Assembly (NCBI GenBank): GCA_028583605.1
Contig: CM053325.1
Coordinates: forward strand, 41,157,435-41,221,434
Source of the DNA: Dastarcus helophoroides
Taxonomy: Eukaryota > Arthropoda > Insecta > Coleoptera > Bothrideridae
Direction: 5' to 3'
DNA length: 64,000 bases
A program made the position numbers and the translations under genes. Of the stretch, positions 23,079 to 34,687 are shown one piece after another. Position 1 is the first letter of the stretch, and each line of letters begins with the position of its first letter. Below the pieces are notes generated by a model that saw only the letters and a program-made list of their open reading frames with translations, was not told where the DNA came from and made no database searches.

Positions 23079-24057
23079 ACCTAACGTTAGATTCGATTAT
23101 AAAGTTACTGTGAACTTAAACACTTTATAGATAAAGAAATAAAACATAATACAATAACGAATAACATGAATCAATTACCGAATTCTGAATGCCGTATTGA
23201 ATCGATCATAATATGGGAGCGCGTGTATTTTGTATCCTACACTTGTGTATGCAAAGTCGCGGGGATAATTGGTCGCACGACATAAGGTGGCAAGTAGTTA
23301 GAATGTTATTATCAGAAGTAAATAAAATAGATCATTTAAATTGCACCAGTTTAACCACAGGTGATATAAAAAAATCGGGCGAACTGGGCGATTTTGTTTT
23401 CTTTTTTGTCACCTTTTGCATGTATTCAACTTTATGCAGGATCTTTTTAAAGCAGCGTAAAAAATGAAATTTAATTTTGTTTAATGGATAACTTTTCTTT
23501 ACCAAACAGCAATATAGAGTTTGATAGATCAATCCGCAATGGTAAGGACTATACAGCCAAGAGAAAATACCATTAGATGTTAAATCATTTCCATTTAGGA
23601 CTTGTGAATGGTGGTAACTTTAAACATTTACATACTTTAATTTTAGATGTTTTATTTTAATTTTCATAACATTTTTTCTTGTTTTGCTAACGTTTCAACA
23701 AATGCAATACTTTTTTATAATTTTATTTAACAAAAACTTCAGTAATTTTACAATTTTTTTCATTTTTTATTTATTAATAATAAATTATTAAAAAATTATG
23801 GTCACCATAGCAGAATAATGTATTGGACCCTACGTATCCATATTTGTGTCTACATTTATTTATATCCAAATAATGATTGATAGCACCAAAAGCTATTTGA
23901 CTGGTTCTATAATTAAAATTGTTTTAACGCTAGCAAAACAAAACAAAAAATAGTCAAGGAAATTAAAATTAAATAATTTGAATTAACGTAAATATTCAAA
24001 TTAACCGTCATCCACAAGTCAAAATTATTTATCACTTATTACTGATGTTCTAACTAG
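23079..24057. other. Gene-free AT-rich region
   Basis: The overlapping opposite-strand frames at 23213-23467 and 23332-23532 have no family features. Nothing else is seen. Confidence 0.5.
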
Positions 24058-24178
24058 ATGCGACCTTATGTCGTACGTCTAATTTGCTCCTCGACCATTT
24101 ATTACAACGTCCTATTTGTTATGCGACCAAATGTCTGCGTCCTTTGATCGCGCGACCAATTGTCCGCGACCTTTTGTC
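24058..24178. repeat. Degenerate short repeats around GCGACC…TGTC
   Basis: Units such as GCGACCTTATGTCG, GCGACCAAATGTCTG, GCGACCAATTGTCC and GCGACCTTTTGTCG, with mutated relatives between them (TCGACCATTTATTAC, CGTCCTATTTGTTATG), follow each other at about 16-20-base spacing. Confidence 0.6.
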
Positions 24179-25439
24179 GTAGAACCGTCAGGAAAACCCC
24201 TCAACCCATTCCTATTTGTAGTTTAATTTTTAGTAGGAGTTGACGATGAGATGGTGCTTTAGCGGCTATTTTGATAAACACAATTTTGTCAATATCTCTA
24301 AAACGGCTCATCTTATAAAAAAATTTTTAAAAGAATTTTTTATGGCAATAGTTTAAGAGTTATTGCACTGAAAAATTTTCACTTCTCAGTTCTCGCTTAA
24401 TGATTCCTAAACGGATAATAGTCACCAAAATTATAGAATATAAAAAAAAATCTGCAAATTTTGTATAGAATATTATTTTTATCTTTATGATTTAAAAGGT
24501 ATGGTATAATAATAGAGCTCGGTTACTCAAAAAAACGACATTTTCATCGATTATAGATGCAATAGCGCTGACCTGCGATCTTACACACTGACGGCAGATA
24601 TTATTTTAATTAAAGTGATTCATTTTTTTGAAAAAAATATTGCAAAATGGCTATATCTTTTGTGCCTTTGTGTATTAATAATTAAATTAATTATTGTTCT
24701 GATTTCAATAGTTGTTTCTAGCTATTTTGCAGCCTCTGAATTCAGTGATACCAAAAAAAGTACTACCGAAAAAAGTGTATCGGATTGGATATCTGACAAT
24801 TAAATATATGTGACAATCAAATCGGCTACTGGATAAAGCGTAACTAAGTAAAACAATTGTAAGTAGTCTACTGTTTAGCTAGTAACTACAATTAAACTTG
24901 TCTTAAAGTATAGTAAATTTTGTGGCTAATAAACATGGATTTTAAAGAAAAACTGAAAATTTTGGAAATTAAAGCAGTTTTATTATTCCACCAGATGTTG
25001 AAGAAGCAGCAGATATAGCAACTTGAATCTGTTGCCCCAGAAATTGCGATAACAATAATGATGTTAATATATAAGACTAAAACCCCCTACAATTTTTGGA
25101 TTATTTGGAGCATGTCGTTGTGAAAAGCTTTGTAAATTAACATTAGAGATACTGATAAATCAGAAAAATCCCCATTGATTCACATAGTGGAGACCAAAAG
25201 TTACGTCCCTTGTAGTTTTTTGTATCCTTGGAAGCTACATCAATTACTAGCATAAATACCTCTGCAATTACTTCTCAGAAAAACTAACATTACGTAACCG
25301 TTTAGATTGTAATAGTTAATGGTTCTAAACAAATAATTTATAACTGTTCGAATAATATATGTTTTAATTATTTTATCAATACAGCTTTCTATTGTTTTGA
25401 GAAGAGTGCATAATGCTAGACATCATGCAGTATTTTACT
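24179..25439. other. Gene-free region with one hydrophobic small frame
   Basis: The frame at 24615-24803 (62 codons) contains a hydrophobic run (LYLLCLCVLIIKLIIVLISI) that could be a membrane segment. It has no splice, promoter or family support, and I treat it as chance. Confidence 0.4.
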
Positions 25440-25600
25440 TTTCACACTAGTGTGAAATAGTATATTACATATCGAGGTGAGAAGTGTTTCATTCTTGTTG
25501 AGAGAAAAAGATGGTTTACCGAGGCGCGTAGCGTCGAGGTGAACTATTTCTCCAGGCAAGAATGAAACTTTTCACCGAGGTTTGTATACTATTTATTCAC
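25440..25600. repeat. Palindrome plus hairpin element with CGAGGCGCGTAGCG core
   Basis: Begins with the perfect 18-bp palindrome TTTCACACTAGTGTGAAA (25440-25457), which overlaps a hairpin of about 149 bp. GTGAAATAGTATATTAC pairs loosely with the end GTATACTATTTATTCAC, GTTTCATTCTTG pairs with CAAGAATGAAAC, and the apex is CCGAGGCGCGTAGCGTCGAGG. It is non-coding and MITE-like. Confidence 0.6.
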
Positions 25601-25914
25601 CACCATACTTTTTAAATGCAAGTGACGGTTTTTGTAACAAATATAATTACGTGAGAAATTATCAATGTTAGATATCTCTATAACCACACCACACTGTTAA
25701 GTTGATATTTTGACAGAGACACTAAAAAAGATAAATATACAAACCTAAATTAGTGGCATTTTTGATAAATATTCAGCAAAAAAGTATTTTCGAAGACAAT
25801 GGCCCATGCAGAAAAAATTATTTGTACTTCTCCTCAACTGAGAAAAACCGCTGAAAGTTTGGAAAAATAATTATACAGTGAATGTTAAATGTTGACATTT
25901 ATGTGGCTTGAAAG

Positions 25915-25964
25915 TGACATTTACCCGGGTGGAAAGTACTCACTTTCCACCTAGGTAAATGTCA
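25915..25964. repeat. 50-bp hairpin, ~23-bp stem
   Basis: TGACATTTACCCGGGTGGAA and its complement TTCCACCTAGGTAAATGTCA surround an AGTACTCACT apex, with two mismatches in the stem. Confidence 0.7.
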
Positions 25965-26389
25965 GTTTTCACCTGGCAGTATGAAATATATTCCTTTCAA
26001 ACTTTATTTAAGTTGAAAATGTTAACATTACATCTATGGTTGTAAATAAAAGTATTTTCATTGCAGCTAGCCTTGTGAGTTGCCTTATTTTTCATGATTT
26101 TATTTTGTACTTTGAGACCTCTTTAACCAAAATAAGTTAGCAATTAAATGTTCTGGAATCAAACAGGTAAACGTGCTTAATATTGAAAATATGTACAAAC
26201 GCAACCAAAATAAGTTGCCCATCCTTGCTAAAATCGGTACCGCGTAGTCTTTTCATGTTTTATTTATCTTTTTGCACACAAAATGTAAAATACTTCTCCG
26301 CGGTCGAAATTAAAGGTTTCAAGCTTGACAAGTAACGTATTGAATTGGTTTATTCTTCATGGTAGACCCTTATTGACCGGAAATATTAT
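25965..26389. other. Gene-free AT-rich spacer
   Basis: Nothing recognised between the hairpins and the large palindrome. Confidence 0.5.
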
Positions 26390-26651
26390 GTTTTTTTCAA
26401 TTTATTTAACATTTCTTCGGTCCAGTTTGGAAATATTTAAATTTTTATGGTTTGTTGACAATTTTCTAAACAGTTTTTTGAAATGCAACTACGTGATATT
26501 TAAATTTATTGAAAATGAAGTGACCGTTTTCAATAAATTTAAATATCACGTAGTCGCATTTCAAAAACTGTTTAGAAAATTGTCAACAAACCATAAAAAT
26601 TTAAATATTTCCAAACTGGGCCGAAGAAATGTTAAATAAATTGAAAAAAAC
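26390..26651. repeat. Near-perfect 262-bp palindrome
   Basis: Arms of about 126 bp (26390-26515 and 26526-26651) around a 10-base loop differ by only two substitutions and one base in a T run. Either strand's transcript would fold into a single long hairpin. The 104-codon frame across it simply reads both arms and is not a gene. Confidence 0.9.
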
Positions 26652-29100
26652 TTATTGAATTGGGCTCGAAACGATATTTCAGAATAGCCAATCCACAACA
26701 ATTGCGCTTAAAGACAGTTTTACGTATCAATGCTTCTCAGTATGTTTATAAAACCGATCTATTTTAAAACCCGATTTAAAGATACTCTAATTTAAAATTG
26801 GTTTTTGTGAAAAAAGTCTTTATCAGTTAATTTTACTGGAGATTAATTAAAAGGGGAGTTGTGTCTTTCAAGAAAAATTGGTGACCCAAAAAAGAATTTT
26901 ATATTTTTTCCTACCACATTATGATGCTTTCAAACTGGCAAACCCACGGGAGTTCTACTTTGGCACGAAATTCAAATATACTGTTTGTAGCGCCCTCCCA
27001 CGCAGTAACCGGAACTACCGCCCATTTATACATATATATGTAAATATATGTAAATTAAATATATGTGTATAGTTCCTAAATTTGTGTGCGGTGGCGCCTG
27101 AGAATGTAAACAAATTTAACTGTCGTTGGATTTGGATGGAATGGAGGACGAAAACATCAGTCATCTTCGAGGAAAATTTTAAATAGTGTTGAAAATAAGG
27201 TAAGTGATCTCTGCGAGGATTACTGGTAAGTGAAAAATGTTATTTATTTGTAGAAATGAAATATCAATCGGAATGACATCCCCGACTTCGGGTAAAAACT
27301 GCTGAATCCCAAGCTGCCGGAATGTTTATAGAAATGGCGACTATAACAATAAACAGTTTTGTGATTACCAAAAGCAAAATAAGAAAAAGGTAACATTTTA
27401 AAAAACAAGATTTAATGTAATCCGAATATGCACAAAGTTAATGATGCTAAAATTCACTTCTAACGTTTTGTAAAATATCTGTAGGAATTTGTGGGATCGT
27501 TTGCTTAATAATATGTCGGAGACTATTATATATGATACTTTCTTTCTAATGAGAATATTATTATTACTACTTTACAGTGAAAATACAGTGATAAATAAAT
27601 GTATCCAAAATATCTTATTAGTGCCCGAACAAATTGCCTCCAGATATTTGAAAAAATGTTAGAAATTTTATTGTCACTATGGGCTTTGTCAACATGCAAA
27701 TGGAGCATACATGGACCTCGTTAACATTAAAAGCTACTTTTTTTTTATTTTTGTCTTTGATGATTAGATATTCAACCAAGGACTTCAAGATATTTCATTT
27801 GAAAAAAAAAGAATTGAGGTTTTTTCTGACCTCCTGTAGTGAGCAAAATGCAAAATCGATCTGTTTCGGCAGGCACACCCCCTCGTAGTAAGAAAATTGT
27901 ACCCTAAAAGGTGTCAAACTTTCAACAAAAATCAACCAGATATTATGTTGAAAAACTTTTCGCTGCTTTACTTGATTTATTTTAGTAAAATTCACTATCC
28001 AGTATATTATAGGTCATCTGTATCAATATTTAACTTCTAGAGAAATCTTGAAGCAGTTGAACTGTTAAATATATTTTAAAATTATTACAAATATTTAAAT
28101 ATGAACTTATATACATGTATGAATATACATATTTAATAAAAATATTTAAGGTTAAAATGGCAGTTTATTTTTTTACACCTGATACTTGAAATTGTTTTGA
28201 AATTTCCATTCACGTTGGTCACTTTTGTTTAATCTTTAAAAACAGTAGTGCAATCCAACTGAATGGACATTTTAAAACAGTTTAAAATTAATTTTGGATT
28301 TAAATTTATAAGTCGGTAATACAGGGTAACTGTAACGTGGCTACAGTCGATAATACAGGTTCCTAATTTTATGGTAATAGTTCCGGTCCCTGCGTGGGAT
28401 GGCCGTTTTCAAAATAAAAAGCACAGAGTTGACACTCTTAATCTTTCTCTATGGGCAAACCATTATATTTCCTTTAAAAGAATCCTATCTGAATAGTTAC
28501 ATTAAGGTTACACCCTCATCGTCAGATGACGCCGTCATCGTGTCATTATTGTCAAGTTTTCCATTTAACTATATAGAAAATGAATCATGGCCTATCCGCA
28601 ATAATAGAAAATGGAGAAAGTGCGCTAAATCTGGCAACGCTCAAGCGAAGAAACAGACAAACAAACACATTTTCTCAATTATATATTAGTAGCTCTTGAA
28701 ATGTCGGTAAAGTTGTATCATTTGCCTTAATATGGGGAAATTTGGCAATTTTACTGGTCTATAACGTTTTATTAAAAAATAAACATTAAATGAAAAGTAT
28801 AATGGTACATGTTTTTTATTACTACAGTCCGATTCAGCAGCAGCAAATTCGTCATAATTGTACATAATAATACGAAGGAAACGAAAGTTTTTTTGCAGAT
28901 CAGTGTATTCAGTGTAAAGTCTCCTTTGTCGAAATTTTGGCATCTGATGAATTTTACCGCCTGATCACAATAAACTAACGATGGTGTGTTAGTCGCCTGC
29001 ATCTTGCAGCCCCCTACACCGTAAGGTAGGTTGAAAGAAGCAAGAAGAAGCGGATCTGCGGGAAACTACGGCAAATTAAATGTTAAAAACCTCGACTTTT
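26652..29100. other. Gene-free AT-rich region
   Basis: No transposase, RT, tRNA or host-gene motif seen. Frames at 26878, 27679, 28399, 28686 and 28772 are short and featureless. An 'ATACAGGGT' string near 28320 may be a stray transposon end. Confidence 0.45.
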
Positions 29101-29353
29101 AATAATTTTTTTCCGAAATTATTCTAATGATTTCGATAAAACTTGGTAGACGGGGTACTTTTGGGCCAAGAAAACGATCTAGATGGGTGCTGTTTTGGTA
29201 AAAGTCTGGAGTCACTATTTTTTGGGGCCATTTTTATTCATCAGGAATAGTTTTTTTTTCTCCGAAACAGTTTCACCGATTTCACTGAAATCTAGTAACT
29301 AGGGAATTTTTGGATCAAGAAAATGATCTATATAGGTTGTTAGCTATTTTAAG
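29101..29353. repeat. Two diverged ~100-bp direct units
   Basis: TTTTTTTCCGAAATTATTCT…GATTTCGATAAAACTTGGTA…CCAAGAAAACGATCTAGATGG (29107-29178) is echoed by TTTTTTTCTCCGAAACAG…GATTTCACTGAAATCTAGTA…TCAAGAAAATGATCTATATAGG (29247-29337). Confidence 0.5.
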
Positions 29354-31410
29354 ATTTTTAATGTAAGAAATGGTCAGATCGCCACTTTACCACCGGAAGC
29401 ATGTGGACTGACCAGCGACTCTATTATGACAATAGAACACATGTGGGGTAAAATTTGGTATTTTTAAGTAGTCTGTAGGTTTGTACAAAAAAATTTCATC
29501 CCAGATCTCGGCCATGTTGTTACGGTTTAAATTTCCATAAGAGATAGTGCTTGTGGTTAGGTCACCAAACATACAGCTGTTGGTTTTGTAAGTGCGGGCA
29601 TATCTTCTGTCAGTCTTGGTCTGGGGGAAATCCGCCATCTTCTCTCTGGTCGTTAACTTGGGTGTCATCCTTCTCAAGGTGAGGTTACAGAGTGTTCCAA
29701 GTGGATCTTGGATGTTTTTCCTGTGAGGGATTTACTGTAACCCATCTTCGGACCGTCTTGGGTGATTGTATTTCATGGTGTTACTGGGTTAGGACGAAAG
29801 CCTCAGATGGTTCCGGTTTCTCCGGAATGAGCAGGAAGGTGCTCCCCAAGCACGCGGCAGAGCCGACCAATAACCAAGGCTCTTTTTCGGTTGGGATCCT
29901 TGTCAGTTTCATTTTGGAGATCCTTGTCATCTTTATTTTGGATTCATCTCTGATCTCCCAATCTCGACCTAGATAGTGACACGAGGAGTTCCAAAAGAGT
30001 AGTCACTGTCTCGCAGAAAACTCCAAGTGTGGGCCTCGAGGACTTCGGTGAAGGGAGTTTGTGTAAATTTATTCAGTAACCGCATGAAGTACAAGATCTA
30101 CGTCGACCTGGGACCCTTCGCGACGATCACTTAAGTACAACTTTTCCACAGTATTACGTGGGAATTGTCTCATTTTAGTTGGAACCATATATGTGTCAGT
30201 TATTTGAATTTTAAGCTCAATTATAATTCGATTTTGATATATTACCTATAGTCCTTTTTCGTTTGTTTACTTAGCATGTTCTGGTGGGGTTAGGTCCAGC
30301 CAGTGTTAATTTTGTGTCGAATCCTAGTTGCCTTCATGTAGATAGTTTATTAATTTTCTCCGGCTCTTGTTATTGCTAAAACGAAAGAGGAACTTAATAT
30401 TTGTATTCATAAATCGAGTATGTTAAATATATTTCAAGGGTAAAGTATTCCAACTTTTGTAAGAAACTGTACGAAACAAAGTGCGCACTTTCTTTCAAAT
30501 AAATAGTGTCAATAATTTTTAACTTAATATCGGAATAAGAAATTCTGTGGGAGATACACTTACCTTGTCTGCGTATATTGTTAATTAAAAAAAAGTGCAA
30601 TACACTTGAACTTATTCTGCCTTTGAAATATTTTGCTTTATTGGTTCTAAGAATTATTTTCCTACCTGTCTAAATTGTTAGGTTAAAACGTAGACGACAG
30701 CACTCTCAACAAGGTAGGTCACAGAGAGAGAGAGAGAGAGTGGCAACGAGACGCCTCGTTCCCAGGAACTACGCCATCTAGGAGTGAGTTGTCCAGCTTC
30801 CGTTTTGATGATTTTTCTACGTCTCCGTTAGGTAAATTGCGTGATTCAAAATCACCTGGCGCCCCTTTTTGGTTAATTCTATTTAAGCGGAATCTTGGAC
30901 TGTCAATTTTTGGAAAGTTTTCCACTCACTAGATTATCACATCGGCCCAAACGAGGGGTCCTCACAGGGGTATACGACTCCCAGCCTGTAATAAGAAGAG
31001 GCTTTTGCTCTTTCCCCAACGCTAGCCGGCGATAGTGAAGGAAATTATTTCATAGTTTGATAGTGGCACTTAGAAGAATTTCTCGAAAATTATAAATACT
31101 AAGCCACGACTCCTTCACTGGGAAAAAAATCCATAACAATGTCAATTCACTAAATAAACGTCGTTAAATTTTCATAAAAACGCGTTTCATTTATCAGAGC
31201 TACCAAGACATGATAGTGATCCCGAACGTAGCTGCTGTTTGGAAAACATTTATAATGAAAACTTTTTAGGGATATCCTAAAATTTTTAAAGTTAACTTTC
31301 GTAATTAAAATAGAGCAACAACTTGTATAAAAAAATGTATTGTCACACAACTTGTGGTGAGTATGTAAAGGGGTACAAAATACAATTTATCTGCCAAAAT
31401 ATGTACAATC
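29354..31410. other. Gene-free region with GC-richer segments
   Basis: Segments near 29380-30150 and 30660-31030 are clearly less AT-rich than their surroundings. Frames there (29387-29677 minus, 29692-29976 plus, 30719-30925 minus) have no recognised domain. They may be remnants of an element I cannot name. Confidence 0.4.
30723..30740. repeat. (AG)9 microsatellite
   Basis: Nine uninterrupted AG units. Confidence 0.95.
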
Positions 31411-31620
31411 AATTTTGGTGGAACGGACTGGTCCTTGGTTATCGTTTCGATAGCCAAGCTATCATCTTTAGAGAGATACTATCGTAGTAGTAGTATCTCT
31501 CTGAAGATGACAGCTTGGCTATCGAAACGCGTTAGAGCAACCTTTGTTATGTTTTTTAATCTTTCTTGGTTTCAGGGGACAAGATTTGTATTTCAATTTA
31601 TGAGGATAGAAAGTAAAAGT
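31411..31620. mobile_element. Palindromic Penelope terminal fragment
   Basis: Outer Penelope sequence (GGAACGGACTGGTCCTTGG) runs straight into a minus-strand hammerhead half (31443-31478), with the usual ~70 bases between them deleted. A GTAGTAGTAGTA spacer follows, then a plus-strand end with a complete hammerhead and the TTTCTTGGTTTCAGGGGAC tail. No coding sequence is present. Confidence 0.78.
31497..31537 (+). ncRNA. Hammerhead-like ribozyme (Penelope end)
   Basis: Same core as at 2179 (CTCT, CTGAAGA, GAAA, ACGCGT, T, AGAG). Stem II is GACAGC/GCTATC with one C/A mismatch, whereas the facing minus-strand remnant (31443-31478) has the fully paired GATAGC/GCTATC. This copy is therefore a mixture. 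Confidence 0.5.
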
Positions 31621-32782
31621 CAATTAAATTATAAACTATTACTCTTTACGTGTCAAGTTTGCATATGTTACATGTTACATATAATTTGTAATATATAATA
31701 TTTTCTCCAAAATGACTCTAATTTTTTTGCCAAATTTTCGTAATCGTGGGATTTTTAAGTCAAAAATATCTAGTTACATGTCAGTTAGTTCAAAAGGAGA
31801 AGTATTGATAAGGGATATTTTCCGCTCGCCACAAGATATATATGTTTATATTCTATGAGTTTAAGAGCTAAATAATACAGTAAATTTGCTCAAAAACAGA
31901 GTGCTTCGTTGTTTTTGTTAATTTTTGATATTTTTTCCATATTCGAATTATTATTTTTCTAAGAAGGTTTCCATGAATCAGAATAATTTTGACTCACAAT
32001 GTTGGTGCTTTTTATTAGCTTTTAAATAAGTACTATTTTATTTTGGTTCACTGTGTGCTTCTACCCAAAACGGAAATAGTTATGTCTCGAGAGAGTAGTC
32101 ACGCTGCGATCGGAACATATTGAGATGTGTTTTGCCGTGCTCAAAATAATACTAACGTAGTGTAGATAGCAAAATTGTGTTCCGAAGCTGGTATGACAAA
32201 TTTTTATTGAAAAATTCTATAATTAATAATGCCTGGAAGGTAATATGACTGTTGTAAAATATGCAAAAAGTAATACCAAACAAGCAAATAGCCTCCATTG
32301 GAGACTACGTGTTTATTATATGGGCTATTCTCAATGAACCTTATCCTGTAAGGATTAAAAATAAAAAAGATGGTCAAATAATTGAGCAACAAATGCTTGA
32401 TTTGGTTAAAAACCCTAATTACTTACAACAGGTAGTCAAAATAAAGGAATGAGCGAGTAAAAAGGCAGTCTGGACCAAGCTAACTGATATAGATCTTCTG
32501 GATATTCTCTAATTGAAGTTTTGGACAAAAATTTGGATTAGATGGGATACTCGTAGGTGTCCGTGATCGATGGAGCTTGTTAGTATAACAAAGGCTAAAC
32601 AAATTGCTGGTATAACCGCCGATGATGCTGATTAGCGAAACTCGGTCTAGTCACAGCAAATATTTATCGAAACATTGTGGAATTTTTATTATCTGTTGTT
32701 GTTTAAATCGTTAACAAAGTTTAATAGTTATGAATATTGAAGAACTCTACAACGTAAGGGTTGGAAGTGGCAATTCTAATAG
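31621..32782. other. Region without recognised gene
   Basis: AT-rich. The frame 32261-32452 (63 codons) reads through a plausible protein-like stretch (QIIEQQMLDLVKNPNYLQQVV) but matches no family I know. Part of it may belong to the mariner relic whose 3' end lies at 33900-34130. Confidence 0.4.
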
Positions 32783-32790
32783 GTTGGTAC

Positions 32791-33785
32791 CGGTGGCGGT
32801 TAGTGCTAAGGTTTGCAGACTTGCGCAACCTCTAAAAAACATGGCATAAAAATCAAAGAAATGGTTGTTTATCTTGTTTATTTTATTTATTGTTATAACA
32901 GATTTATCGCTACCAAACATACTGCTAGCTATAGTGGATTCCCTCGATTAGTTACCGTTTGACGACTTTATTGGTACCATGACTTGCAGAGTTTGCAGGC
33001 TATATTATAGACTGCAAACTTTGCTTTATACATATGCACCTGCGCCGTAACTCATATTTTGTTCGTTTAAATACTTGCATATTAGCAACCATTGGGTCCC
33101 ACTTGTGGGAGCAAACCAAATATAGACTCTCTATTTCAATCTGTTGTCGGTCGATGTTATTCCGATTCAGCTTCAGTGGCCATTTAATTGCTGTAATTTG
33201 GTGTAAACTAATTTTTTCCTGAAAAATTCCAGCAATATTAAACCACTTTTGCCAAAAAAAAATTTAAAGGAACCACTAAGTTCTATCCATTTTTTAATGA
33301 ACAGAAACTAAGAACTGAACTAACCGTACCTTTACTTGTACTTGATAACATTTTTTCAGAAAATAGTATGCTTAGTGAAAGTTTCAGTGGAATCATAATC
33401 TTTTTAATATCCTGATAACTATCCGAATGGCTACTACTCAAGCACCGCGGTGCTTCTCCACTTTGAAAAGAATAAAAAAAAATTAAGAAAAACGTTATGC
33501 CAAGGAAGATTGTCCGCATTAATGATGCTTCCCAAAGAAAAAGACTTAATTCAAGGAATACCCAACTTTAATCAAAAAGATATTGATAAATTTGCTGCTG
33601 ACAAAGATGGTCGTATGGACTTCTCTTCCAATAAGTGAATTGCTGTTTTTTGTGAAAATAATAAAAGAAGAATTTTAACAATACTGTACATGTATTGCAG
33701 ATTAATTTAAAATGTCCATTTTCGGCACATTTTTGTAAGTGTCTCTTTGCAATCCCCAACATTATTTAAGCACCAGCCGCCACTG
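32791..33785 (+). mobile_element. hAT element remnant with 8-bp target duplication
   Basis: The left end CGGTGGCGGTTAGTGC and, on the opposite strand at the right end, CAGTGGCGGCTGGTGC form 16-bp inverted repeats of the hAT type. They are flanked by GTTGGTAC (32783-32790) and GTTGGTAT (33786-33793), an 8-bp duplication with one change. At 995 bp it is internally deleted. It retains the C-terminal transposase region (33300-33638). Confidence 0.8.
33300..33638 (+). pseudogene. hAT transposase C-terminus (ZMYM1/DUF4371-like)
   Basis: Reading across frames, the translation shows ELRTELTVPLLVLDNIF, then APRCFSTLKRIKK, GRLSALMMLPKEKDLI and FNQKDIDKFAADKDGRMDF before a TGA at 33636-33638. This is the order of the hAT dimerisation region, where relatives have ERCFSTLKRIK, then an RLSALAML-like helix, then a DFN..VID.FA tail. 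At least two frameshifts (one in the A-run near 33480) and a double stop near 33410 show decay. The DDE catalytic core and zinc fingers are absent, removed by the internal deletion. Assignment to the hAT group with zinc-finger MYM-like hosts is by motif memory. Confidence 0.62.
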
Positions 33786-33899
33786 GTTGGTATGTATATA
33801 ACGTAGGTAGTTAAAAAATATATTAAATTGAAAGTGCCAATATTCGAGCAGTAGTTGTTGATGTGACCACGGAGTAATTTAAACAATTGAAACTTGTTT

Positions 33900-34130
33900 G
33901 CAATTGTTTCAAAGATAATTTGGTGGATTGGCCCGCTAGGTCGCCAGATTAACCCCATTAAATTATTTTCTCTGCTTTTATTTAAGAACTAAAGCTTGTT
34001 TTGATAGATCTGAAAATATTGAGACATTAGAGGAAATGGTCCGCCAAGAAATCAGTTACATTAACTGATTGCTGATAGACAATGTTTAATAAACCCTAGT
34101 GACTGGATTGATATATTGTCGGGTCGTTAA
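33900..34130 (+). pseudogene. Mariner transposase C-terminal relic
   Basis: In shifting frames the translation reads WPARSPD, then LTPLNYFLCFYLRTKACFD and SENIETLEEMVRQEISYIN. This is the pattern after the last catalytic Asp of mariner transposases (SPDLTPLDYFLWG..K, then a helix with an ENIEALKE-type sequence). The catalytic Asp of PLDYF is Asn here. A stop and a one-base shift fall between SPD and LTPL. The hAT element at 32791-33785 appears to be inserted into this relic or just upstream of it. The N-terminal part is not recognisable. Confidence 0.58.
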
Positions 34131-34687
34131 TGGACAAGAATTGGAACATATGGTTTTATTTGTAATTTTTGTGGTTATTGGTGGTTATTACATATTGGTT
34201 TTTAAATTGATTGGTTTCTCAATTTATCAAACTCCGTTGCGATATTAAGGTACTAAGTGAGAAAGATAAAATGCAGTTGTTTCAAGCAGTCATTGTTGTG
34301 TCCTCTTCAACAAGGCCTGCTCAAAAATTGGCACTTATTTAGACACATTTTGGCAAATATCTTACTTATTTGTTTATAAACTTATTTTAAAAACATTTTT
34401 TTTATTGCATTCCGTATAAAAAGATCAATTACTCGAGATAACACAAGAGGTAAAGTTGGGGTTGCGAGTCTTCAGGGGTAAAAGGGTGGGGGGTTGAAAA
34501 TTACATGCCAAAATGATAATTTAAAAATAAAATTATACGTGTCTGAGCATTTTTTTGAAATATGTTTATTTACGGTTTTATAGAATTTATCCGTTAGTTT
34601 TTGAAAGCACTGTATAAGAGTCGTGCTGAAAAGGTAATTTTTATATTACACCACTCATGAAATAACTGATTTTATCATATATTGTAG
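34131..34687. other. Gene-free spacer
   Basis: AT-rich, nothing recognised. Confidence 0.5.

Noticed and set aside
24615..24803. 62-codon frame with a hydrophobic stretch
   Set aside because: Hydrophobic runs are common in T-rich DNA, and there are no supporting gene signals.
26325..26639. 104-codon open frame
   Set aside because: It reads through both arms of the 262-bp palindrome. The protein is simply the sense and antisense of the same repeat.
30845..30875. TGGCGCCCCTTTTTGG resembling a retroelement primer-binding site
   Set aside because: No LTR pair or gag/pol remnant around it, and the string is too short to stand alone.
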